A stretch of 64,000 nt of DNA from Mytilus trossulus (taxonomy: Eukaryota; Mollusca; Bivalvia; Mytilida; Mytilidae), in NCBI RefSeq assembly GCF_036588685.1, contig NC_086375.1:43307270-43371269 (forward strand), written 5' to 3'. Below the pieces are notes generated by a model. The model was not told the origin of the DNA and searched no databases. It saw nothing but the letters and a program-made list of their open reading frames with translations. The position numbers and the translations under genes are program-made. Of the stretch, positions 36,238 to 48,492 are shown piece after piece; positions within the stretch are counted from its first letter, which is position 1; each line of letters begins with the position of its first letter.

Positions 36238-38270
36238 TGGCTGTTTTGCCAGACAAGCTGGGACCGTGGGATTACTCTTTAAGTCTTACTACCAATCTAA
36301 GATTAAATCTGTACGAAAACTGAACAAATATAGGTCGATATATATGGATCCAAGGCTGTACGTCCAAGTCTGTTCCAGAAGCAACGAAACAATGTACAAT
36401 GTAGCATCTCATTCAATTTTTTCAACAGGCAAATATTCACTTTTTGAAATGAGACAAGTATTATAACGTAGCAGTACCCAAATTGCAACGAGTACCCAAG
36501 TTGCACTTATTTTATAGCAAAAATAGGAGTGGAAATCTTACAAGATTTCCTAGAGACTAAACATGTTGTAATTTTATGATCCGATAGTATGCATGTCTTT
36601 CAACATAGGTAAATAAATTTAGATATAAAATATTTGAAAAAAATCTACAAAAGATTGTTATTCGACTTTTGACAATGCAAATTTAAGTATGGATGCAATT
36701 TGGGTACTCCTCTTTACAGAATCATTGATGGTTTGGAGGTTAGATCAGACCAATTTTTCAATGATTCCATATAAGTTGAAAATCAAATTGGTGAACCTAT
36801 ATAATAAAGAAGGATACGGCTTCAAAATAAACACAAAATGGAAATGTTTGTCTCAATCATAATAAAACGTAGTTGAAAAAACTGTCAAAATAGATGCAAT
36901 TTGGGTACCGTCACGTTCTATACATGTACCACACTATTTATGAGTTAACATATTTAAACGACAAATCTGTAGGATGAGTTCGTTTAAATATGTTAATGAG
37001 TAAGGTGTGGTGTATATGTTTTGTAACATCATTCAAAAGTGGCCTGGTGATTTTTTATCCAATAAAAAAAAAATTGGGGGGGGGGGGGGGGGAGTGTGGT
37101 TCTAGCCCGAAAACGGGAGCCATGAAAGATCGGTTTTTAATTAGATTGAGATGTACATGCATTGATCAGTCAAAATTACCTTCACTTCCTTAATATAAAA
37201 AAGAAGGAGACAACTATCCACAACAGACCAAAATGACATGAACATTTTAAAACAACTATAGGTCACAGTGTGGCCTTCAACAACGAAAGCCCTTTTCTGA
37301 CATTCAAAACTACTCAATAGCAAGTTGAACATACTTTAGAGACTATCTTTTTAATCTTTTATGTTTAAATTAATGAATTGTGTTGATTAAGAATCTAATG
37401 GTCATTGATGTTGGAGAAAATATCCAAATCAGTTACTTAAAAATGACAGTATCTACTTGTATTAAAATTGCAAAATGAAATTTCTTTTATCAGTAACACT
37501 AAAGTATGGGGAAATTAAATATATAAATTCATCCCTTCGCTCTGGATACTCTTTTGAGAAAAGGAAGCTTCTATCCAATTTCATAAGATTTCACAAAGAT
37601 TTGACAAAGTAATTGATTTTAAAATAAAATTTAACCATACTACACCTAATTTTAATGCAACAACCTTTGTAACGTTCATTTTGATTGGATAACGCCACTT
37701 TCTTTTTACATGGCATCAATTGACATATTGAATGGATACAAAAATATTAATACATCAGAAATCATCTTTAAGAGTCTTAAAGAAGATATTCAATTGCTCT
37801 TTAATGACCATTGTTAACTTAGTCTTTATATATATCTATCTTATACTATTTGCATATTAGGGAATACGTTGATATGATAGGTCAAGAGGACTTCCGATAG
37901 TTGATCTTGACGTTGGTTATTTTTCGATAGAGGACATTGACTGAACTTATTTTCTTAACCAATGTAATCAAGCTGGCGGCAATAATAACATTGACGTTAA
38001 CCAAATTTATTTTCACTACAGGTTAATCATTAAATAAAATAGTTAACACAAAAACATTTTTTTTTTTTTTGAATGATAGTTATAGTTTTTGGAGTTTATT
38101 TTTTATCAGATAGCAAATTTCATTGAGTGTATATTTTTGCGTTAACCAAAATAAATATTCATGCGCCAGGCTTATTTAATGACATAAATATATATACAGT
38201 TTACGTGTGATAGAGGTAAAGAGTGTGAAAAAATATATTCCCTATCTCCCATTTTTAAGAATTATAAGGA
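36238..38270. other. Intergenic DNA with a family B fragment and a G run
   Basis: A 17-bp G homopolymer lies at 37076-37092 and a diverged family B repeat at 37197-37300 ('ggagacaactatccacaac'). Near 36967-37007 'gtttaaatatgttaatgag' inversely matches 36940-36965. No gene is recognised. Confidence 0.5.
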
Positions 38271-38420
38271 TTAAACGCCTTTTTAAAGGAATTTATTGGT
38301 GTATAAACTGGACCAAGTCACTCACAAACATATCATAAAAAATTCCTTCAGACTTTTATTTGTTTGTGAGTGAATTGGTCTGGTTTATACACCAATAAAT
38401 TCCTATAAAAAGGTGTTTAA
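38271..38420. mobile_element. 150-bp fold-back (MITE-like) element
   Basis: Arms of about 60 bp, near-perfect inverted copies: 'ggaatttattggtgtataaa' on the left, 'tttatacaccaataaattcc' on the right, with a loop of about 30 bp. No coding capacity. Confidence 0.85.
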
Positions 38421-41400
38421 TTCTATAATAAAATGTAAACAAAAACTAAAAATATCTCAAACGGTAATGGACACGATAGTTGCTGTCACATGTAGATGCA
38501 TAGAAATGGCAAACAGCAATAATGATCTGCTAGATAAGATCTTAAAATAAGCAGGTGTATCAAATTACAATTCAAAGGATGCTGGCCATGGTGAAAATTA
38601 AAGTCAAAATGTCAGGTGTACAATGAAGCATGTTCAGGCTCTGTGTTGTATTTTATAACTTCTAATGAATCTGGTTACATGTACATGTATATGTATACTT
38701 GTAGAAATGAAATCTTCTTTGCACCTAGAAAACTTTTTTCAACTTTGGGGAAAAAGTGGTCTTATCATCTATAGCAGATATTTATAAGTTAATTAACAAT
38801 TAAAAAAACAAACCAAAATAAGAATATTAGGGCTGTGAATATGTGCTTAATGGGTTACCTACTGGAAAGGTATATACTGTGAAAACCTTTCTGTGACTAT
38901 AACCTTTGATCAGTGTTAAAAAGTGGCATTTCTAAACTCTGATGTTTTTGAGCGGTTGTCTGTCCAGGAGGCAATTGTCACAGATATAACCTGTAATCAA
39001 TAATCCAAACTGTGATGTCTAATGCCTGGAATTCTCCTGAAATTTAATTTGTGTACTAAAGAATAATTTACACATATATTACCAATGAGATTATATATGA
39101 ACAGGTCGTAAAAATCAATCAAGGCTAATGCAGTCAAATCCCAGGTAAAGTCTGTTTTGTTTTGATACTAGTATATATTTCTCTACTTTGAAGAAAAATG
39201 GTAAGAGAAAAGGAGAATATTTTTATTGGAATTTAGAGTTTAATCCACAAATGTAAATATTCATTGAAAACATAAGTGCATTTTCATTTGCTATATATAC
39301 AGTTTTCATCTGCATTGTAAATGCTTTATTTACATGGTATAGTAAAATTTCATAAATTTCATAAAATATATATCATGTATATATCTACAATATATACCGG
39401 TATATCAAGGTTGTTTATCTTATTTATGATTTCTATTCAATAATGTCATGTTTGATGAAATAAGTTTAATGTAAATCTGGCTGTTTTATTCTAAATGCTG
39501 AGACTATTGTAAGTATATTAATCCCAGTCAAATGTGAAAATTTTACATGCAAATTCCATTCAAAATCAGCTTATGCATGTCATTAGCATAAATAGATATA
39601 TATATATATATATTATGAAAAAATACATTTGTCAGCAGAAAAATCTAATTCTAACACTGTTGGGTGTAATTTCCAACTTATAACGTATAAATACATACAT
39701 GTGTTATAGGTTCATGTTGTTATCAAAAAGAAAGTTTATCAAATATTCTCTCGTAACAATTGTGCAACATTGTGCAACTCAAATTCTTTTGTTAAGAATA
39801 AACGTTTCATTCATTCTTAAAATTAAGGTATCACCCCTCTACCTCTTCTGCCAGAGAGAATATTTTTAGTTTAGTTTGACAGCTTCAGACTGTGAACATA
39901 ATTGGGAGCGAAGGTAAATGGGCTTGAATGGACGACCCGGATTCTCGAAAGGGTCCATCCTAAAATTCCGTGCTTATAAACACCCCATTCTGGAGTCCCG
40001 ATAAAGGTCCCCCTCTTAAACTGCAAGTGGTTATATATGCAACCAAATTAATTTTTTTTCACTCATTTTATTTATTTGTAAAAAAATTCCATGATCAAAT
40101 GTCAAACTTTCGATATTGTTTTAATACATGTAATACTGATGATTTTTGTGTTGTCAAATGTACAAATATAAAATGAAGGAAGAAATTTCCAATGATAACA
40201 GTAGAAGACAATACACCTAATGACTCAGTTAAAGTTCACACTTAACTTATTCTTAAAGTTGGAAACAATCAGGTTTTGAAATGTGGAATTTTCAAATGCA
40301 TTTATGAATTATAATTGAAAGGATTTTATCATTGATAAACATTTTAATACATGTAGTTTTATAAGTCGTGTTTCCATATTAATCATGGTAATTTTGTCAT
40401 TTAATAATATAATGTTATTAGATGGATGTTTTCATATTCAATGGACAATTTTATAATGTAATTTAAGTCTGATTAATACTTATTAAAAATTGTCTCTTTA
40501 ACATGTTTAATGTAATTCCATGTACATGTATCTCGCTGGGATCTGGTCATAATATATAGGTCTTATACTGAATATACACTGATATAGGCTTTTGCATGTA
40601 CATGGATCTTCCAGTTTTAGTTCAAAAAGGTGGCAGTATCACTTGAATTATAAAATAGAACATTTTGGTTACTATCCCTATTAATTATATAATATATTTT
40701 TTTTTATTCCAAATGACAACATGGGTAGATCCATCTACCGTTATATCCAAAAGGAGGGTTTCACAATCAAGGAAATAAGGGTGGAGGCTGTTCAAACTAT
40801 ATGTCCCCATTTAAAATGCATTGATGGTCTGAAAAAGCGGGTATCTGACCCCTGAAAAAAACCCTTTTCCTCAAGACTTTAAATTTTCTGTGTTCTCACT
40901 ATCTAAAAGCATAGGAAATCCTCTTTTAAAAACATTATGATAACCGTCGCAAAAATAGAGAGAGGTTAATCTTAGATTTAGGAACTGTGACTGTGTACCG
41001 AATTGTAGATTTCATGTTATTTCATGGTCCCCCCCCCCCTCTTTTTCGTCTTATTTTCAGTGTATTTTTTTTTTTTTTGGTAAACTATTGAATATTTTAA
41101 CTTATGAAAATAAGCAACTGCAAAAGAAGAAGATGATATATTTTCAAGTATGACAATATTGAACAGTTTTAAAAGTATCGTGAGCAAATACTAGAAAATA
41201 GAAGGATAAAATAATTGCAGACTTTTGGTTTCAATTGATTCAAAGAATTTATCAACCCTAGAGATATGACATTAACCATCTACCATTGACCTCAGTGAAT
41301 ATCATATGGCTTGGGTTGATAAATCTTTGTATTTTGTATTAACCTCATGAAAAGTCAATAATAGACTAGTATGATGTTGATTCAGATAAATAACATAACC

Positions 41401-42042
41401 AAACAATTGTTAGAAATCTATCCATAAAAGAAGATGTAATTTAATGCCTTTCATCATTTAAAGGGTCTGGATTGGGTCCATCATTTCTTTTTTGTTTTTT
41501 TTGTTTATACCATTTTTTCCATTCTATAGTATTACTTTATAATATACATGTACATTTTGTGTACATGTATATATTTTTCCACACCATTCCTCTATTCTTT
41601 ATTTTTTTGTCTAATCAGTATTTTGAAGGCTATGATTCTGCACCTTTTTACCCATAAATCTTTATTTTGTAAATCCTGTACAGACCCTCACTGATATTTT
41701 TGTTTGACAATGTTATTTTGTACAAATAAAGAGTTTCAGGCAGATATGAGTACACTGATGTTGCACACTTCAACAATTTTCAAATGATGAACTGTCAATT
41801 TAACAGTTTACCTCAGAAAATCTAATATTTTTCAACGTAAAGTTTAATATCGTTTTTTTTTTATTGTCAACCATTGGTTTTATGATGGCCAACCGATTAC
41901 CATAATTGTCTTTTGGTACTTAGACTAAAGAGATTAAAATCGGGATAAGACATAAAATGTCTGACTGGTCCAAAAAAAATTTGGAAACTTTGTACATGTA
42001 CATTTATATTAATTTCACTATTAGCCACAGAAACAGATAACT
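38421..42042. other. Long AT-rich gene-free stretch
   Basis: No gene is recognised in 3.6 kb. It contains an (AT)n tract at about 39595-39612 and a solo right end resembling the outer element at 30-36 kb (39895-39955, 'gggagcgaagg' ... 'gacgacccggattct'). A fragment of the GGCGGATCC-type family lies at 40725-40850 ('atgtccccatttaaaatgca'), and C and T runs lie near 41030 and 41067. Confidence 0.55.
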
Positions 42043-42810
42043 GAGGCTATTAATAAAATTATTTGAACTTGGAATTATTTTTAATTATGGAATTTGCTTG
42101 ATTTCTTATTACCGTATTGAATTTTTTAATAAATTCCATGTTTATTCTGTACTGAAATGTTTTGTGCTGGGCACAACACTTTCTATTAAAAGAAAATAGT
42201 ATATTTTCAATAGAATGTACTGTGCCGCGCACAACACTATCTAACCAAAATACATTGTATAAATATAGATTCTTACATTGATACCAGTGGATTATCGGAT
42301 TTATCCAATCGAGATAGTTAAATTATCAATTTTAAAGTCCGAGCCGCCTCGGCGAGGACTTTAAAATTTATATAATTTAACTATCGAGATTGGATAAATC
42401 AGATAATCCATGAGTAACTATGTAAGAATCTGTTTCTCTAATGATTAAAAAGACATTTTCTTTTTTTGTTAACCGAAAATCCCCTTCGAGTGCCTTTCAC
42501 ATTGCACGAAGTTGTCAATTTCATTAACACCTGTTATCATATTTTGATTCATTCAGTTAGCTAAAAAGGTCATGACCCTTAAAATCATCCAATGATCTTT
42601 TGAGATCACCAGCAACCACACGTTGATTAAATTTTTTTATACAATGGGTTTGGAAAGGGATAAATTCCCATAGAGTTAGAGAAAAAGTGTTATTTAACCA
42701 CTCAAAAGATGATAATACCAAATAAACATGAAATTTATTATAAATTTTAAACACAAGAAATCAAGCAAATTCCATAATTAAAAATAATTCCAAGTTCAAA
42801 TAATAGCCTG
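42043..42810. mobile_element. Non-autonomous TIR element of about 770 bp
   Basis: Left 42043-42150 and right 42713-42810 are long inverted copies of about 100 bp with small indels, sharing 'ggaattatttttaattatgg' and 'ccatgtttatt'. The interior carries a short inverted 'gtgctgggcacaacac' motif and a nested fold-back at 42268-42431. Target duplication not identified. No transposase. Confidence 0.75.
42268..42431. repeat. Fold-back repeat nested inside the 770-bp element
   Basis: Arms of about 70 bp begin 'agattcttac' and end 'gtaagaatct', including 'attggataaatc'. The centre 'gagccgcctcggcgagg' is strikingly GC-rich against the AT-rich arms. It probably inserted after the surrounding element. 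Confidence 0.8.
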
Positions 42811-43995
42811 TTAGATGTACTTATGTGATTTCAACCCTAAATCATAAATCCATTCTTCCTTAGTGGCCAAATTGTTGACTTATTTTAAAATATACAATGA
42901 AGAAAATGGCAAAAGGTCTTATTTACTTAGTTAATTGTGAGGTTTCCAAGAGTGACTAACATAAATTATTCACTGGAAAATAGCGATTTTATTATTTCAT
43001 ATGTCATGTACAATGTATGTAACATAATAACAGTACTATAACAATTGTACAAAGAACTGAACAAGTTATTGTTAAAGAGAAGTATACATGAAAAAGACCT
43101 GTATAGATATGTCTTACACATCTCGTGGTTTTTTGTGTCAAGTTTCTTCAAGCCATGTCTATTATTCAAATCGAGAATTATATACATAAAAAAAAATTAA
43201 GTCGAATGTATATTGATTTGAAGTCAGGGTTGGATTAAATTGTTATAGAAGTATCTTAATTTTAAATCTTGAAATGTAACAACATTTTCAAGGTCATTAC
43301 ACCATTATATAATGATTTCAAGTCATTGTTGAATTAAACTGTTGTAGTAATAAAATGTTCCAATGATACTTCATTTGAATGTGTATGGTTGCATTTAACA
43401 GATATTATATTTTTCAGGTTTTATAAACAATGTTACTACATCTGGATGAATTTGTTGACCTGAAGATGTTGGGACAACAATAGATAGCATGATCATTGAT
43501 GTTACAGTTGGGACCTTTTTACCATGACATAGATATAAGGATTGAAATATACTACAAACATTCACCAAGGTATCTTAAAGTTACATTATAAACCCTGTGT
43601 GCATTGTTGCCAATTTTCTTGTAGCTGGATTAGAAGCTGGTTAAGGGGATATGAATTTGGTTGATTATTTAGGTAATGACTGAAGCATGACTAGTGTGGG
43701 CTTCCCTCTTAGGCAGTCTGTGGGTCCCAACTTATAAATGTAAAAATTTCTGGATCCGCCACTGTGCTTAATTCACTTTTGGAATTTATAAATATATTTT
43801 TAAAGTTTTTTTTTAAAGCTCTTAGCATATTTATTACAGTTGATCCATATGGTAATCAAACATCTTCATTGTCTTTTGGTAGTTTGCTTACCTCTGCTGT
43901 TTCTATCCCAAGCTTGGTCAAACCAAACACTTGAAAAATTAGTGTTTGCTGCTTCTGTCTTTTACCATAGATACATTTTTAGTGGACAATATATA
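42811..43995. other. AT-rich intergenic DNA with a TIR-family fragment
   Basis: A fragment at about 43690-43760 ends 'tggatccgccactgtg', the terminus of the family seen at 33404. No gene is recognised. A short direct repeat 'gatttcaagtcattgttgaa' / 'gatttgaagtcagggttgga' occurs at 43312 and 43216. Confidence 0.5.
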
Positions 43996-44731
43996 TTTAT
44001 CATATATTTAGTACAAAATACAGCTATTTTGTATATCTAATAAAGGTTCTTTTTTCCAGTCTGTATCACCTACCCTGTATCGCATACCCCGTATCGCATG
44101 GCTAAACCCGTATCACATGGTAAAATCCGTATCGCATACCTTTTGTTTTTTTTTCAACTAAAGTCAGTTTATTTTGTTTTTTTTTGCTTAAGAATTTTTT
44201 TTCTAACAATAGGTCAATTTTTTGAATGACGTCATATTTGGTATGTAACGTCACGAACATCAAGTTTTCATATTGTATGAACGTCAAGAACATCAAGTTT
44301 TTACAAAAAAAAATTTGGCACACTAAATGCAACTATAAAAAAAAATTTGGCACACTAAATGCAACTATAAAAAATACAAAACACTCAAATATATACAAAA
44401 ATAAACAAAATATTTTCAAAACAACAGATTGTAAGGTAACCTAGGTGCTTCGTATAAATAATTGAGCAGTTATTTTAAAGCTTTGAAACAAGACAAAAGC
44501 AGAACTGAAGGTAACCCATTGCTATGGATCAGAAAACAGTTCATATAATATAAAACTCTTCTGTTGAAATATATGATAAAGCCTATAATACATGGCAAAA
44601 TCCGTATCACATGCCGTATCACCCTCAACCAATATCATGATATCCCTCGGGCCTAAAGGCCCTTGGGCTGATATTGATGTCTCGGCATGATACGACATAT
44701 GATACGGATTTTGCCATGTATTATTCTCTAT
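43996..44731. repeat. Interspersed direct repeat with CGTATCGCAT array, copy 1
   Basis: Matches 54862-55571 across its whole length. Parts in order: AT-rich lead; an array of about five 'cgtatcgcatnnc' units (44065-44140); a middle with 'tgaatgacgtcat'; and a terminal fold-back (44587-44722) whose arms include 'catggcaaaatccgtatca' around 'cctcgggcctaaaggccctt'. No coding capacity seen. Confidence 0.85.
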
Positions 44732-46733
44732 ATATCAAAGTCACATGAAAGTTATGGAAATGTTTAATAAAATAGTTTTTTTTCTCTTGTGTTTGAGATT
44801 CTTCAATGAATAATTAGATTTTTACCACAGTTTTTTCTTGACTGTCTTTTTCACACAAAACAACATTATACAATGTGGAGAAATGAGTGTTCAACTAAAA
44901 AAAGGTTGATTAAAACTAGAATTTGAGATGAAAAGACTGTTCAAGACTGCAAAAGTTGCATTTGAAATGCATGTTTTAAAAATAAAATTGGATATTTTAG
45001 GTTTGTGGGGAAATGTTTTTTTCTTCTCACTTTCATGAAAAAGCCAGAAGTTTTACATAATGTTATTTTAGTGACAAGCTGTACATAACCAAAGCCTAAA
45101 AGTAATACAAATTTAGTGGTGTAAATGTTATCAGTGTATACTATTAAAAGACTAATGGCCTTCATATTTGAACCCTTTTGAATTTGTAGATAATATAAAC
45201 ATGTAACATAGGAATGATACTGATCATTATGATATATTTGTGTAGGTATGGTTTGTAAATAGAGAGATTGAGCTCGAGGGAATGCTGAATTTATACTTAA
45301 AGAAAGTCTTGAAGCAAAAACACTTGTAGGAACTATTATAAATAATAAATAAAGATTCATGAAAATGTCAGCTTCCTTTTGTTTACATATCCCTCTTTGC
45401 ATGTTTTAAGATTAATCCCTATTGAAATTCTAAAATGCAAAGAGATGATTGATTGTTGTTAGCTTTGAATTCAGTGGCAAACATTTCATCCATATTCAGA
45501 ACATAAGTGGATCCTGCCATTTTAAAAAGGGGGGTTCCCAACCCAGGACAAAGGGGGTTCCAACCATATGTCCCCATTCAAATGCATTGATCATCCAACA
45601 AAAGGGGGGCCAACCCCTGGAACCCTCCCCTGGATCTGCCACTGCAGAACAAGGTTTCATGAAAAAGATTTGATCAGATTTTTTTTAGTGACTTGTTTTG
45701 TTGACATATCATGGATCTTCATCATTTCTTGCCACAATATAAGCTTTTGTGTTAACTTGGTGTAAAGCAATCACCAAACAATCAATAATTGTTTTATCTG
45801 AGGGGGTGCAATTGTCTGCAATGACACCACACCACCTTCTAGTTTTGTTTTGTTTTCTGTCCAAATTATGATTTTGGATATCCTTTAGCATATCATGGGC
45901 TTTTCAAGGGTAAATGTTTTATTTTGTTCTTGTAAGCTTCTAAACTAAAATAATTTTAAAACTAATACAAGTATCCAATATTGTGTGTGTCAACTATTTA
46001 CATGAAAAAGCTTTTAAATACATGTTGTATACTGGTATTGTACCCCATGTTTTCATTTTTATTTTCTTTGTTTGTCTGTTCACACTCAAGTATTTTTGCA
46101 CAATAAATTCTAATTTAGAATGGCCAACCTTAAAAAGAAAACCTACAATACAAAAAAATTATTGAAATCAATTCTTTCTTTGTTAGAAATGCCTTATTTG
46201 AAGATCAGTCATATAAATAAAAATGGTGTTTACACTGAAAGTTGTTTTGAATGCAGACTAGAAATTGAGATCAATATTTATTTTGGATCTACCCTATTAA
46301 AAACTTGTATTTTGGATCTGCCCTTATTGATAAAAAAACTTGTTGATATTATTGATGTATCGACAGACATATGGCCAGAAGTCATCTGCAAACAATAGGT
46401 GATTTAAGGACAGTATGACTTAAAAAATAATTGGCATCAAAATCCAGGTAAGTTTTTAATATTCTGAAACACAAAATACATCTTTTCTTCTTGGATACAC
46501 TCACTGGTTTTGTCTGTACTCAAGAGAAGAAAACACTGCCATATTTGTTAATCCCTTTTAGTGAACCTTAAATAACCTGATATTGATTTAGAATTCAGAT
46601 AAATTTCCTCAGGTTGCTATACTTACTAAGTGAATCCAGAGCATGTATTTTTCAAACTGCTTAATTGCCTTTTAGAAACCTGTATACACTGGACTACTAT
46701 CTTAATTGAATGGGATTGTAAGTTTTCTTTTAG
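44732..46733. other. Intergenic DNA, one TIR-family element inside
   Basis: Open frames at 44941-45402 (minus) and 46120-46398 (plus) are AT-biased, lack motifs and neighbours, and are not called. A fragment of family B lies inverted near 45810-45850. Confidence 0.45.
45508..45645. mobile_element. Short TIR element of the GGCGGATCC family
   Basis: Starts 'gtggatcctgccattt' and ends 'ggatctgccactgcag', with the internal motif 'atgtccccattcaaatgcat' shared with 40.8 kb and, diverged, with 33404-33554. Confidence 0.6.
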
Positions 46734-46847
46734 AAGGTGATGATGGAAGTGTTTAACAACCTTGACTGGATATACATCCCTCGCACAGTCAGACATTTTC
46801 AGAAGATTATGGATCTCTACGGGCACCCTTACTTCTTCCGCCAATAA
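46734..46847 (+). CDS. Possible terminal coding exon, unrecognised
   Basis: A good acceptor ('agttttcttttag') is followed by 37 codons and a TAA. The product contains NNLDWIYIPRTVRHFQKIMD and ends GHPYFFRQ, rich in aromatic and basic residues and more protein-like than flanking frames. AATAAA overlaps the stop codon. A retrotransposon-style tail begins just downstream, so this could equally be the end of a LINE ORF. No upstream partner exon was found. Confidence 0.3.
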   Translation, partial: KVMMEVFNNLDWIYIPRTVRHFQKIMDLYGHPYFFRQ

Positions 46848-46923
46848 AAACTTCCTGCTACAAATAGCACAATAGTGTTGAAAGTGGTGTTATACAGCTA
46901 TCAATCAATCAATCAATCAATCA
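46848..46923 (+). mobile_element. Retrotransposon-type 3' tail ending in (ATCA)n
   Basis: 'gttgaaagtggtgttataca' followed by six ATCA units at 46900-46923. This is the familiar 3' terminus of CR1/RTE-like LINEs. The element's 5' extent is not visible. Confidence 0.55.
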
Positions 46924-47489
46924 GTAGAAACTTGTACAAATTTCAATAAGGAAGATCACTGTCTTGATATGATGGAAAACATGATTGTGAATTTAAAAAA
47001 AATATTTTTGAATTAAAGAGTTTATAAGACGTAGTCTTAGTACTATTGTTTACAACTTCTTATAAATTTCTAGCTTAATTAATTTTTAATAATCGAATGT
47101 CTATTTTATGTTTTCACAATAAATCAAGTGATAAGCTAATTTCCTATTTTGTGTAGTTTATTCCCCAATAGTTGGAATGATTGTATCGGCTTATCCGCAC
47201 TATTCACATCTATATTTAGGCATTCAACAAGTTAATGATTTTAATATAATTATTAAATTTCAAACATCTGTTACCGGTTGTTTCAAAAAGTACATTCAAA
47301 TTATAGTTATTAGACATTTAAATGTAGAACAAAGGAAATTGTAGACTATGATATATACATCTAAAATGTACTACTAAAGTATTTGAACGTAAAGAATCAA
47401 TTATGCTCTAGTCTTGGATAAAATAATAATATAAATATGTTATTTTTTCATCTTGGAACCAACTCTGATAGTTGTGATCATATGGTTAA

Positions 47490-47650
47490 ATGGAGAATAG
47501 AAATGAGGAATGTGTCATAGAGACAACAACCCGACCAAAAAACAGAAAACATCAGAAGATCACCAATGGTTATTCAATACATTGACTAAAATCATGCACC
47601 TGGAGACGTGCTTCAGCCGTCCCGGCCCCTTAACAAAAATGTGTACTTGT
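47490..47650 (-). repeat. Fragment of the Penelope-like 3' region, inverted
   Basis: Contains 'gaggaatgtgtcatagagac' and 'aacaacccgaccaaaa', the reverse complement of the 3' end at 35290-35335, with moderate divergence. Confidence 0.7.
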
Positions 47651-48492
47651 TTAGAGATAATAGACGTCATACTTAACTCTGAAATAAACTAAAATTCTAA
47701 ATAATCTTTGGTTAGTTATACAATTTAATATCACCTTTGGGTACAAAATTTTAGCTGTAATTTTCCACTCATAAAAATTGTAAGTTTTTTAGCAAGCAGA
47801 GCCATTCATGTTGTAATGACACATCTAGTTTTTCCTCTCTCTGTAACAGTTTTGTGGTTCTATATTGTCATATTTCTTTAAAATTCATTTAGAAATGATG
47901 ACAGAAGGTTAAACATAATATTTGTTGTTATCAACAAAACCACCCCAATAAAAAATGGAACTCAAAATTAAAAGCAATGAAATAAATCAACCTAGATATT
48001 GGATATAGTACTGTACTGTATTATTTAAAGCATAAATTACACCATAAAGAGGATCAAAGGCATAATAAAAGTTACAATTGCATGTAACAACAATATAAAT
48101 TGAGGACATATACATAAAAATAAAAATAAAATAAAATATTGAACAAACAACATAGTAAAAAAAAAGTAGAAAATGGCATCATCTGAAAGTAACTATTTAT
48201 TTAAAAGTTAGAATAAAAGGTAATTTCTGTATACATTGGGTTCCTAATAAAAAAAACTATTGCCAGAATAATAGAATGATGCCAAGGAATAGGATTAATC
48301 ATAGAATACTGCTTTCAAACGTGAATAATTGTTTTCCTCTTTTTTATAGGACAAAAGTATTTTTATATATTTTTTTAAACAATCCAGATCTATATGTCTA
48401 TTGTAGTCAAAGTGTTGGATACCACCTTAAATATGATTTTTTCCAATTTATTGCTTTTATCATGAAAATATGAGAGATAGATTGTAAACAGT
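47651..48492. other. AT-rich intergenic DNA
   Basis: No gene or recognised repeat. Confidence 0.5.

Noticed and set aside
44065-44140. CGTATCGCAT units as a CRISPR-like array
   Set aside because: The units are about 10-15 bp with no unique spacers, in a eukaryotic interspersed repeat present twice.
44941-45402. 153-codon minus-strand frame
   Set aside because: Strong AT codon bias, several hydrophobic patches, no motif, no splice or poly(A) context. Likely chance.
46120-46398. 92-codon plus-strand frame
   Set aside because: Lys/Ile/Leu-rich as expected of AT-rich random DNA, with no recognisable domain or supporting signals.
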